Below, in pieces: positions 16,474 through 24,380 of a stretch of 51,287 bases of DNA. The notes beneath the pieces are model-generated. The model worked only from the letters and a program-made list of their open reading frames with translations, did no database searches and was not told the origin of the DNA. Each line of letters starts with the position of its first letter. The first letter of the stretch is position 1. Position numbers and translations under genes: made by a program. The stretch is taken from assembly GCA_016191335.1 (NCBI GenBank), contig JACPOW010000038.1, positions 1 through 51,287 on the forward strand, read 5' to 3'. Origin of the DNA: Elusimicrobiota bacterium. Lineage in GTDB: Bacteria > Elusimicrobiota > Elusimicrobia > UBA1565 > UBA9628.

Positions 16474-18125
16474 GGGGCCTCTGCGGAATCGCGCGCGACG
16501 CTCTGCAGCTCGAACAACCGGCGGTAGAGGCCCCGGCCGGCCATCAGCTCGGCGTGGGTGCCGGACTCGGCCAGGCCCCCGTTGTTGAGCACGAAAATCT
16601 TGTCCGCCGGCGCGACGGAGGCGAGGTCGTGGGCGATGGTGACGACGGTGCGCCCGGCCAGCGCGGTCCCGAGCACGGCGAGGACCTCCTCGCGCGAGGA
16701 GCCGTCGAGGTGCGCCGTGGCCTCGTCGAGGACGACGATCTCGGGGTCCTTGAGCAGCATGCGCGCGATCGCCAGCTTCTGGCGCTGCCCGAAGGAGAGC
16801 GAGAAGCCCCAGTCGCCGAGCGTGGTCTGGTAGCCCTCGGGGAGCGCGGTCACGAACTCCTCGGCGCCGACCGCCTTCACGGCCTGCTCGACCTCGGAGA
16901 GGGTGACGACCTTGCGCCCGAGCGCCAGGTTCTGGAAGACGGTGTCGTTGAACAGCACGGCGTCCGCGGAGACGAGGCCGACGCGGGCCCGGATCGAGGA
17001 CGCGTCGAGCTCGCGGGCGTCGGTCCCGTCGAAGGTGATGCCGCCCTTCGGGATCTCGAGGTCGAGGCCGCGCAGGGCCCAGCCCCGCTGGCCGGGGTAG
17101 CGGAAGCCGACGCCCTCGAGGCGGACGGAGCCGGTGAGATGCTTGAAGGCGGGCATGCGCTTGCGGGGCAGGGCCGTCTTCTCGTCGAGGATCTGGAACA
17201 GGCGCTCGGCCGAGGCCCAGGCGCGCTGGCCCTCGGCGTTGACGCGCGCGAGGTTCTTGATCGGCGCGTAGGCGGCGAGCATGGCGCCCATGAAGGCGAA
17301 GAAGGCGCCGGGCGTCATGCGGCCGCTGATCACCTCGCGGCCGCCGAACCAGATGACGGCGGCGACCATGACCGAGGCGCCGAGCTCGAGCAGAGGGTTC
17401 ATCAGCGCGGTGGCGCGCAGGTAGCGCATCATCGGCTGGAAGAAGGACTCGTTCTCCTCCTGGAACTTCTCGGTGGCGCCCGTCTCGTAGTTGAAAGCCT
17501 TCACCGTCATCATGCCCTGCACGCTCTCCTGGAAGCGGTGGTGCAGGCGGTCGACGGCGATCTGCGACTGGCGGCTGGACTCCCGCATCTTGCGCGAGAG
17601 CACCAGCAGCGCGGCCAGCGAGAGCGGGGAGCCGAGGATGGTCAGGCCGGCGAAGCGCCAGTCGAGACGGAACAGGGAGCCGACGAGGAACAGCACGGTC
17701 AGGCTGTCGCGGATGAGGTAGACGGGCAAGGTCGTCAGCGCGCTCTGGGCCAAGGTCAGGTCCCCGGTCACGCGCGAGAGCACGTCGGAGCCGCGCAGGC
17801 CGGAGTAGTACTCGAGGGGCAGGAGGTGCAGGTGGCGGAACAGGTCCTCGCGGATCTGCTGGCTCACGCGCTGGCCGATCCAGCTCATCAGGTAGTTCTG
17901 GACGTAGGAGGCCACGGCCTTGAGCGCCACGAGCAGCGGCACGCCGGCGACGGCCAGCGCCAGCATGCGCAGGTCCTTGGCGATGAAGACCTCGTCGACG
18001 ATCGGCTTGAGCAGGAGGATGCCCAGGCCGTTGAACGCGGAGACGGCGACCATCGCGACGCAGGCCCAGCCGAAGCGGCCGAGGTAGGGCTTGACGTAGC
18101 GCAGCAGCCGGCGGCGGACGCTCAT
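16470..18125 (-). CDS. MsbA-like ABC exporter lacking the Walker A segment
   Basis: 551 residues. Six-helix ABC exporter membrane domain about 10-315, ATPase domain from about 330. The signature LSFGQ, Walker B IVVLDEATAHLD and H-loop TIAHD are present. The expected Walker A stretch is absent: the sequence jumps from L-D-L-E-I-P-K-G at 361 straight to G-I-T-F-D-G, skipping about 30 residues, in frame, around 17040-17046. The Q-loop glutamine is also Ala (VSADAV). Overlap with lpxB points to lipid A flipping as the ancestral role. As written it could not bind ATP normally, so it is either inactivated or misassembled. ATG 18125 overlaps the lpxB stop (ATGA). Confidence 0.85.
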   Translation of the reverse strand: MSVRRRLLRYVKPYLGRFGWACVAMVAVSAFNGLGILLLKPIVDEVFIAKDLRMLALAVAGVPLLVALKAVASYVQNYLMSWIGQRVSQQIREDLFRHLHLLPLEYYSGLRGSDVLSRVTGDLTLAQSALTTLPVYLIRDSLTVLFLVGSLFRLDWRFAGLTILGSPLSLAALLVLSRKMRESSRQSQIAVDRLHHRFQESVQGMMTVKAFNYETGATEKFQEENESFFQPMMRYLRATALMNPLLELGASVMVAAVIWFGGREVISGRMTPGAFFAFMGAMLAAYAPIKNLARVNAEGQRAWASAERLFQILDEKTALPRKRMPAFKHLTGSVRLEGVGFRYPGQRGWALRGLDLEIPKGGITFDGTDARELDASSIRARVGLVSADAVLFNDTVFQNLALGRKVVTLSEVEQAVKAVGAEEFVTALPEGYQTTLGDWGFSLSFGQRQKLAIARMLLKDPEIVVLDEATAHLDGSSREEVLAVLGTALAGRTVVTIAHDLASVAPADKIFVLNNGGLAESGTHAELMAGRGLYRRLFELQSVARDSAEAP

Positions 18126-19228
18126 CGCGCGGCCTCCTTCGCCGCGCCGGCGAGGACGGCGGCCGCGGCGCGGTCGGCGGCGCCGGGCGTGCCGAGGGAG
18201 CGGCGGACCTTGAGTAGCTCGGCGCGCGTCGCGGCGGCCTTGGCCGGGTCGTCGAGCAGGGCGGAGGCTTCGAGGAAGATCCTCGTCGGCGTGGCGTCCC
18301 TTTGGATCAGCTCGGGCACGACGGTCCGGCCGGCGAGGAGGTTGGCCATGGCGATGTGCTTGACCTTCACCAGGGCGCGGGCGATGGCGTAGGTCGGCCA
18401 GGACAGCTTGTAGACGACGACCATGGGGACGCCCAGCAGCGCGTTCTCGAGCGTCGCGGTGCCCGAGGAGCAGATCGCCAGGTCGAGACACCCCCGCTGG
18501 GAATAATCATGCTCGCGCACCAGCTTGACGCCGTCCGGGAGGCGCCCGTACGCCGAGTCCGGCTGAGAGGCGGCCGCGAACAGACGGGCCTCGAGGAAGC
18601 GGTTCTTCAGCCGCAGCAGGCGGAAGGCCTCGAGGAACACGGGCAAGTGCCGCCTGATCTCGGAGGAGCGGCTCCCGGGCAGGAGGCCGATGAGGTTCGT
18701 GCCTTCCTCCCGTGGCTTCGGCTCGGGGATCAGGTCGAGCAGCGGATGCCCGACGAACTCGGCGGGCACGCCGGCGTCGCGGTACAGCGTCTCCTCGAAG
18801 GGGAAGATGACGAGCATCCGGTCGACGAGGCGCTTGAGCACCTTGACGCGTCCCGGACGGGACGCCCACACCTGGGGGCTCACGAAATAGAACGCCGGTA
18901 CGCCCGCCTCCTTGGCGTAAGGCAGGATGCGGCGGTTGAAGCCGTAGTAGTCCACGCAGATGAGGGCCGCCGGGCGGCGGTGCCGGACGAAGGCGCGCAG
19001 ACGCGAGGCGAGCTTGAGGAGGAAGGGGATCTTGAGCGCGGGCTCGATGAAGCCGGTGACGCCCTTCGAGGTGAGGTCCTCGAGGAACTCGTCGGCGACG
19101 GCGCGGCACAACGGGCCGCCCACCGCGGCGACGCGGACGGACGGATCCCGGCGCTTGAGCGCCTTGATCAGGTTCGAGGCGTGGAGGTCCCCGGAGGGGT
19201 CTCCGCAGACGATGAGGAAAAGGCTCAA
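18122..19228 (-). CDS. lpxB: Lipid-A-disaccharide synthase
   Basis: 368 residues, normal for LpxB (about 380). The family pattern is clear: F-L-I-V-C-G-D-P-S-G-D-L-H at the N-terminus, YFVSPQVWASRPGRVK, GLLPGSRSSEIRRHLP, and SSGTATLE near the donor site. It joins UDP-2,3-diacylglucosamine and lipid X to form the lipid A disaccharide at the inner membrane face. The start is TTG at 19228, overlapping the upstream stop by 4 bases (TTGA); no stronger start is nearby. It sits between the Gfo/Idh gene and the msbA-like gene. Confidence 0.95.
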   Translation of the reverse strand: MSLFLIVCGDPSGDLHASNLIKALKRRDPSVRVAAVGGPLCRAVADEFLEDLTSKGVTGFIEPALKIPFLLKLASRLRAFVRHRRPAALICVDYYGFNRRILPYAKEAGVPAFYFVSPQVWASRPGRVKVLKRLVDRMLVIFPFEETLYRDAGVPAEFVGHPLLDLIPEPKPREEGTNLIGLLPGSRSSEIRRHLPVFLEAFRLLRLKNRFLEARLFAAASQPDSAYGRLPDGVKLVREHDYSQRGCLDLAICSSGTATLENALLGVPMVVVYKLSWPTYAIARALVKVKHIAMANLLAGRTVVPELIQRDATPTRIFLEASALLDDPAKAAATRAELLKVRRSLGTPGAADRAAAAVLAGAAKEAAR

Positions 19229-20268
19229 CTTCGCAGGATGTCCTTGCCGACGGATTTCGCGATCTTCCCTAAATCTTGGGCCCAGCTCGGGATCAGCGAG
19301 CGCGAGCCGGCGTGGCCGGACAGCTCGTAGCGGTCGAGCTCCTCGGAGATCTGGAGGGCGAGCTTCAGGGCCTCGACGCCGCGCTCGCCGCTCGGCCAGG
19401 GCTTGCGGTTGTGGCGGATGCAGTCGAGGAAGTGCTGATGCTCGTTGCGCAGAGGGTCGGTCGAGGACAGCTTCGGGCTCAGGTACTCGACGTCCTTGAG
19501 GCTCTTGATCACCGGCGACTTCTTGCGGTAGACCTTCAGGGCGGTGTTGCCGTAGTCGAGGGAGATGTAGGAGTCCTTCTGGAACGCCCGGAGCTTGCGG
19601 CTCTTGGTGAGCGAGATGCGGCTCGCGGTGAGGTCGGCCACGCAGCCGGTCTTGAAGCGCACGCGCACGTTGGAGATGTCCTCGTGGCCGGACAGCAGGT
19701 TGGCCCCCAGGGCCTCGATGCTCTCGACCTCGGAGCCCACCAAGGTGAGCAGTATGTCGAGGTCGTGGATCATCAGGTCCATGACCACGCCGATGTGGCT
19801 CATGCGCGGGTCGTAGGGGCCGAGGCGTTCGACCGTGATGTAGCGGGGGTCGCGGATGTGCTTGACGGCCTCGAGGACCGCGGGGTTGAAGCGCTCGATG
19901 TGGCCGACCTGCAGGATCAGCTCCTTGGCCTCGGAGAGGGCGAGCAGCTCCTTGGCCTCGTCCACGGAGGATGCCAGCGGCTTCTCGATGAGGCAGTGCG
20001 CGCCGGCCTCGAGGACGGCCTTGCCGACCTCGTAGTGAAGGGGGGTGGGGACGGCCACGATCACCGCGTCCACGCGGCCCAGCACGTCCTTGTAGTCGCG
20101 CACCGCGACGGTGTTCGACTGCCAGGCGGCGAGCTGCGCCTTCCAGACGTTGGTGTCGCAGACGCCGACGAGCTCGACGTCGGAGAGCTTCGACAGCGCG
20201 CGCGCGTGATGGGTGCCCATCTTGCCCGCGCCGACGACGGCGACGCGTATCTTGGATGACTCGGTCAT
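19225..20268 (-). CDS. Gfo/Idh/MocA oxidoreductase in the lipid A operon (GnnA-like candidate)
   Basis: 347 residues. N-terminal Rossmann fold with VAVVGAGKMGTHHARAL (GxGxxG), the catalytic EKP motif (LIEKPLA), and a C-terminal alpha/beta domain with D-L-M-I-H-D-L-D-I-L. ATG 20268 overlaps the lpxI stop (ATGA), and its own stop overlaps lpxB. In some bacteria a Gfo/Idh enzyme (GnnA) beside lpxA oxidises UDP-GlcNAc at C3, and the aminotransferase GnnB then makes UDP-GlcNAc3N for amide-linked lipid A. No GnnB-like aminotransferase lies in this operon, so the substrate is uncertain. Confidence 0.8.
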   Translation of the reverse strand: MTESSKIRVAVVGAGKMGTHHARALSKLSDVELVGVCDTNVWKAQLAAWQSNTVAVRDYKDVLGRVDAVIVAVPTPLHYEVGKAVLEAGAHCLIEKPLASSVDEAKELLALSEAKELILQVGHIERFNPAVLEAVKHIRDPRYITVERLGPYDPRMSHIGVVMDLMIHDLDILLTLVGSEVESIEALGANLLSGHEDISNVRVRFKTGCVADLTASRISLTKSRKLRAFQKDSYISLDYGNTALKVYRKKSPVIKSLKDVEYLSPKLSSTDPLRNEHQHFLDCIRHNRKPWPSGERGVEALKLALQISEELDRYELSGHAGSRSLIPSWAQDLGKIAKSVGKDILRS

Positions 20269-21107
20269 GAGATCGGCCCCTCCGGGGGAAAGCCCGCCGC
20301 GGCGATGCCGGCGGAATCGGCGTCGGACGCGAAGCGGTCGCGGTCGAAGATGAGGGTGGCGCCCGCCTCGAGGGCCAGGGCCTTCACGCCCAGCTTCTTG
20401 AAATGGACGAGCGAATCGAGGCCGACGACGGGAAGGTCGAAGCGGAAATCCTGCCGCGGCTTGGCGACCTTGACGACGACGAGCGCCGGCTCCCGGCCCT
20501 GCGTGCGGGCCAGAGCGGCGGCGCGCTCGACGCAGGCGTCGGTGCCCTCCATCCCCTCGACGGCGACGATGGCCCCGCCCTGGACGACCACGGTCTGGCC
20601 GATGTCGAAGCCCGCGACGGCCTTCGCGGCCTTCCAGCCGAGGGCGGCGTCGCGGCGCTCGTCGTCGGAGAAGGGCCTCCTGGTCAGCAGGGCGTCGGGG
20701 GCCAGCAGGTGTTCCAGGTAATGGGCCGACGAGATGAACTCCAGGCCGTCCTTCGCGAACTCGTCGACGACGGCTTTCAGGATGGTGTCCGTGCGCTTGT
20801 CCTTCAGCCCGAGCAGGACCTTCGCCGCGCGCCAGTCCGGCATCACGCCGCCGAACAGGGACACGTGCTGGACCTTGCCCGCCATGACGACCTTGCGAGC
20901 GCCGCGGTCCTTGAGCGCCTTGATCGGCGCGTCGATCTGGCCGAGCTTGAACCAGGTCAGCGTATCGACGAGGGGCGCAAGCGCCTCGTCGGTGACCCCG
21001 GGGATGCCCAGCGCCACGACGGGCACGCCGCGGCGCCGGGCCTCCTCGGCGACGAGGAAGGGGAAGCGGCCGGAGCCGGCGATGAGTCCGAGCGGCTCCG
21101 TGGACAT
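20265..21107 (-). CDS. lpxI: UDP-2,3-diacylglucosamine pyrophosphatase LpxI
   Basis: 280 residues, the usual size for LpxI (former DUF1009). Family features: LGLIAGSGRFPFLVAEEAR at the N-terminus, the M-A-G-K-V segment, and the C-terminal R-F-D-L-P-V-V-G-L-D-S motif. It cleaves UDP-2,3-diacylglucosamine to lipid X and UMP and replaces LpxH, which is not seen here. ATG 21107 follows the lpxA stop by 3 bases; the gene's stop overlaps the Gfo/Idh start. Confidence 0.95.
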   Translation of the reverse strand: MSTEPLGLIAGSGRFPFLVAEEARRRGVPVVALGIPGVTDEALAPLVDTLTWFKLGQIDAPIKALKDRGARKVVMAGKVQHVSLFGGVMPDWRAAKVLLGLKDKRTDTILKAVVDEFAKDGLEFISSAHYLEHLLAPDALLTRRPFSDDERRDAALGWKAAKAVAGFDIGQTVVVQGGAIVAVEGMEGTDACVERAAALARTQGREPALVVVKVAKPRQDFRFDLPVVGLDSLVHFKKLGVKALALEAGATLIFDRDRFASDADSAGIAAAGFPPEGPIS

Positions 21108-21110
21108 GAG

Positions 21111-21923
21111 TTAGACGGCGGCCTCCTCGAGCTCGGTGGCGCCCACGGCCGGGCGCATGTAGCCGCGCTTGCCCGCGGACTCGATGAAGTCGATCCACTC
21201 CTGCACGATCGGGTCGGGCTTGCCGCCGGCCTTGAGCTGCGCCAGGGCGTCCGCCTGCGTGAGGCCCGAGAGGAAGAGGGTCTTGTAGGCGTTCTTGAGC
21301 GCGGTCCGGGACTCCGGGGGCACGCCCGCGCGCTTGAGGCCGAGCATGTTGATGCCGCGCATCGTCGCGCGGTCGCCCTGGGTGTTGGCGAAGGGCAGGA
21401 CGTCCTGGCCGTTCATCGAGCCGCCGCCGAGCATCGCCAGGCGCCCGATGCGGGTGAACTGGTGGATCGCGCACATCCCGCCGAGGACGGCCATGTCGCC
21501 GATGTGCACGTGGCCCGCGAGGAGCACCGCGTTGACGATGATGACGCCGTTGCCGACCACGCAGTCGTGGGCGACGTGGGAGCAGGCCATGAACAGGCAG
21601 TTCGAGCCGATCCTGGTGAGGCCGCCGCCCTGGGCGGTGCCGCGGTTGAGGGTCACGCACTCGCGCACGACGTTCTTGTCCCCCATGACGAGGCGGGTCT
21701 TCTCGTCCGCGTACTTGAGGTCCTGGGGCGGCGTGCCGACGAAGCAGCCCGGGTGGAGGATGTTGTCAGCGCCGAGGGTCGCGTACTCGACGACCGTGTG
21801 CGCGCCGACCTTGGTGCGCGCGCCGATCACGGTCTCCGGCCCGATGATCGCGTAGGGCCCGATCTCGGCGGTGGGGTCGATCTTGGCGGAGGGGTCGACG
21901 ACGGCCGTGGGGTGGATCGCCAT
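21111..21923 (-). CDS. lpxA: UDP-N-acetylglucosamine acyltransferase
   Basis: 270 residues, normal for LpxA (about 260). Left-handed beta-helix hexapeptide repeats run from the N-terminus (IHPTAVVDPSAKI) to about residue 190, then a helical C-terminal domain. The catalytic His lies in SHVAHDCVVGN, equivalent to H125 of E. coli. It performs the first step of lipid A synthesis, acylating UDP-GlcNAc (or UDP-GlcNAc3N) at position 3. ATG 21923 is 4 bases after the fabZ stop. Confidence 0.96.
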   Translation of the reverse strand: MAIHPTAVVDPSAKIDPTAEIGPYAIIGPETVIGARTKVGAHTVVEYATLGADNILHPGCFVGTPPQDLKYADEKTRLVMGDKNVVRECVTLNRGTAQGGGLTRIGSNCLFMACSHVAHDCVVGNGVIIVNAVLLAGHVHIGDMAVLGGMCAIHQFTRIGRLAMLGGGSMNGQDVLPFANTQGDRATMRGINMLGLKRAGVPPESRTALKNAYKTLFLSGLTQADALAQLKAGGKPDPIVQEWIDFIESAGKRGYMRPAVGATELEEAAV

Positions 21924-21927
21924 GGCC

Positions 21928-22413
21928 TTACGCCGCCTTGTCGACGAGCGCGAACGTCATCGTGGCCTCCGCGGCCAGCTTGCCGTCCACGTACGCCTCG
22001 CCCTTGAACTTGCCGGCGCGGCCGAGGCGCAGGATCTCGATGTGATGCTTGAGCACGCAGCCGGGAAGGACGGGCACGCGGAACTTGGCCTCGTCGATGC
22101 CCATGAAGAAGGCGACCTTGTTCTCGAAGCCGCCCTTGGAAAGGAGCATCGCGCAGGCGGTCTGCGCCATGGACTCGATGATGAGCACGCCCGGCATGAC
22201 GGGCTGCCCGGGGAAGTGGCCCTCGAAGAAGTGCTCGTTGGCGGTGACCATCTTGGTGCCGATGCAGTACTTGTCCTCCTGGATGACGTCGATCTTGTCG
22301 ACGAGGAGGAACGGATAGCGGTGGGGGATCGCCTTCTTGACGCCCATGATGTCGAGCGAGCGGACGGGCGCGGCGGCAAAAGGGTTCGCGGCGGGGGTGG
22401 TCTCGGTGGTCAT
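21928..22413 (-). CDS. fabZ: 3-hydroxyacyl-ACP dehydratase FabZ
   Basis: 161 residues. Hot-dog fold with IPHRYPFLLVD and the active-site helix region HFPGQPVMPGVLIIE, carrying catalytic His and Glu. FabZ competes with LpxA and LpxD for 3-hydroxyacyl-ACP, which explains its place in lpx operons. An extra N-terminal 20 residues rich in Ala, Thr and Pro precede the domain. The start is ATG 22413, one base after the lpxC stop. It is separate from lpxC, unlike the LpxC-FabZ fusion of Bacteroidota. Confidence 0.96.
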   Translation of the reverse strand: MTTETTPAANPFAAAPVRSLDIMGVKKAIPHRYPFLLVDKIDVIQEDKYCIGTKMVTANEHFFEGHFPGQPVMPGVLIIESMAQTACAMLLSKGGFENKVAFFMGIDEAKFRVPVLPGCVLKHHIEILRLGRAGKFKGEAYVDGKLAAEATMTFALVDKAA

Positions 22414-22414
22414 G

Positions 22415-23311
22415 TTATTTAGCCTCCATGGCGGGCGTCTTCGGTTTGCGCAGCTTGCGCGCCGCGGCGTCGAGCAGCTTGGCGAACTCGACGTTGTGCG
22501 CGTGGCCGAGGCGCTCGGCCTCGACTTTCATCTTGAACAGCGGCCGGCCGATCAAGGTCAGGTCGCCGATGAGATCGAGCATCTTGTGGCGGACGAACTC
22601 GTCGGGGAAGCGGAGCCCCTCGGCGTTCGTGTGGAAGCGGTCCTTGCCGATGACGATGGCGTTCTCGAGCGTGCCGCCCTGGGCGAGGCCCTGGCTCTTG
22701 AGGTAGGCGACCTCGTGCTCGAAGCAGAAGGTGCGCGCGCGCGCGACCTCGGCGAGGTAGCTCTCGCGCTCGACGGTCATCGACATCGTCATCTTCGGCA
22801 TCAGCGGATGGTCGTGGATCAGGGTCGCGACAATCTCGAACTTGTCCGACGGCGTCGCCCGGTACTTCGCGCCGTCCTTGGCCGTGTAGGTCACCTCGTG
22901 CGGCAGGTGCAGCCAGCGCTTCGGCGCGTCGAGCGTCTTGAGGCCCGCGCGGATGAGGGCCTCGATGAAGGGCAGCGCCGAGCCGTCCATGATCGGCGGT
23001 TCGTTGGCCGTGACGAGGATGTCGATGTTGTCGATGCCCAGGCCCGTGCAGGCCGACAGCACGTGCTCGACGGTGTGGACCATGGCCTCCCCGAGCCCCA
23101 GGTTCGTGCCGCGCACGGTGGTCAGCACGAAGTCGAGGCGGGCGGGGATCATCGGCGTGCCGGCCAGGTCGGAGCGGAAGAAGCGGATGCCGGTGTTGGC
23201 GGGCGCGGGGCGGAAGGAGATCTTGGACTTGTTGCCGGTGTGCAGGCCCACGCCCTCGAGCTCGACTTCCTTCGCGATCGTGATCTGCAGCGGGTATTCG
23301 TTGTTCATCAT
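22415..23311 (-). CDS. lpxC: UDP-3-O-acyl-N-acetylglucosamine deacetylase
   Basis: 298 residues, normal for LpxC. Zinc-binding motif HTVEHVLSA, catalytic Glu in NEPPIMDGSA, and the second metal motif RHKMLDLIGDL are all intact. The N-terminus has the expected VELEGVGLHTG. It catalyses the committed, zinc-dependent step of lipid A synthesis. Two ATG codons are adjacent at 23311 and 23308. It lies 10 bases after the lpxD stop. Confidence 0.97.
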   Translation of the reverse strand: MMNNEYPLQITIAKEVELEGVGLHTGNKSKISFRPAPANTGIRFFRSDLAGTPMIPARLDFVLTTVRGTNLGLGEAMVHTVEHVLSACTGLGIDNIDILVTANEPPIMDGSALPFIEALIRAGLKTLDAPKRWLHLPHEVTYTAKDGAKYRATPSDKFEIVATLIHDHPLMPKMTMSMTVERESYLAEVARARTFCFEHEVAYLKSQGLAQGGTLENAIVIGKDRFHTNAEGLRFPDEFVRHKMLDLIGDLTLIGRPLFKMKVEAERLGHAHNVEFAKLLDAAARKLRKPKTPAMEAK

Positions 23312-23321
23312 AGCGGTGACC

Positions 23322-24380
23322 TCATTTGCCGGCGGACGCGCCGAGCTTCTTCTCGAGCTCCTTGACCTTGTCGAACAGCTCGGGCAGGCGGCTGAACAGC
23401 GCCTGGAGCTTGAAAGCCTCGCGGTGCGGGCGCCCGGGCGAGCCGAACAGGACGGTCTTCGGGGGGACGTCGCTCATCACGCCGGTCTGGGCGGTGATGA
23501 TCGCGCCGTCGCCGATCGTCAGGTGGCCGGCGACGCCGGCCTGGCCCGCGAGGACGACGTTGTTGCCGACGTGGGTGGACCCGGCGATGCCGGTCTGCGA
23601 GACGACGACGCAGTCCCGGCCGAGCCTGGCGTTGTGGCCGATCTGGACGAGGTTGTCGATCTGGGTGCCGGCCTTGACCACGGTCGAGCCGACCGCGCCG
23701 CGGTCGATCGTCACGTTGGCGCCGATCTCGCAGCCGGCCTCGATGACGACGTTGCCGATCTGGGGGATCTTGGTGTGCTTGCCGGTCTTCTTGTCGGTCA
23801 AAAAGCCGAAGCCGTCGGCCCCGATCACCGCGCCGGGGTGGATGATCACGCCGTCGCCGATGACGCACTCGTCGCGGATGACGACCTGGGGGTAGATCAG
23901 GCAGTTGCGGCCGACCTTCGCGTTGACCCCGATGTACACCTGCGGCATGACGACCGTGTTCTCTCCGACCGCGGCGCCGCGCTCGATGACGACGAAGTCG
24001 CCGACGGAGACGTTGGGGCCGAGGGCGGCCTTGCCGTGGATCGAGGACTTGAGGCTGTGGGTGGGCAGGATCTTGGTCTTGGCGTGCTCGTCGATCATGC
24101 GCACGAGCTTCGCGAAGGCGGCCCGGGGCTCGTCGACGATCACCTTGCCCTTGGCGGCGCAGGGCGTGTCCTTGAGGTCCGGGGCCAGGAACAGGCAGCC
24201 CGCGGGGGCGGTCCCGGCGAGGGCCGTGTACTTCCGGTTCTCGAGGAACACGGCGTCGGACAGGGTCGCGTCGGCCAGGTCGGCGACGCCGGTCACGGTG
24301 TGGGCGAGGTCGCCCAGGGCTTCGCCTCCGACGATGAAGGCGACGTCGGCGATGGTCAGGGGTTTGGGAAGGGTTTTCAT
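23322..24380 (-). CDS. lpxD: UDP-3-O-acylglucosamine N-acyltransferase
   Basis: 352 residues, normal for LpxD (about 340). An N-terminal uridine-binding domain (about 1-105) is followed by hexapeptide repeats (IIHPGAVIGADGFGF with the typical GFGF) and catalytic His in LVQIGHNARLG. The C-terminal helix (RLPELFDKVKELEKKL) fits the trimer-end coiled coil. It adds the N-linked acyl chain in lipid A synthesis. ATG 24380 overlaps the skp stop (ATGA), an arrangement common in bamA-skp-lpxD operons. Confidence 0.96.
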   Translation of the reverse strand: MKTLPKPLTIADVAFIVGGEALGDLAHTVTGVADLADATLSDAVFLENRKYTALAGTAPAGCLFLAPDLKDTPCAAKGKVIVDEPRAAFAKLVRMIDEHAKTKILPTHSLKSSIHGKAALGPNVSVGDFVVIERGAAVGENTVVMPQVYIGVNAKVGRNCLIYPQVVIRDECVIGDGVIIHPGAVIGADGFGFLTDKKTGKHTKIPQIGNVVIEAGCEIGANVTIDRGAVGSTVVKAGTQIDNLVQIGHNARLGRDCVVVSQTGIAGSTHVGNNVVLAGQAGVAGHLTIGDGAIITAQTGVMSDVPPKTVLFGSPGRPHREAFKLQALFSRLPELFDKVKELEKKLGASAGK

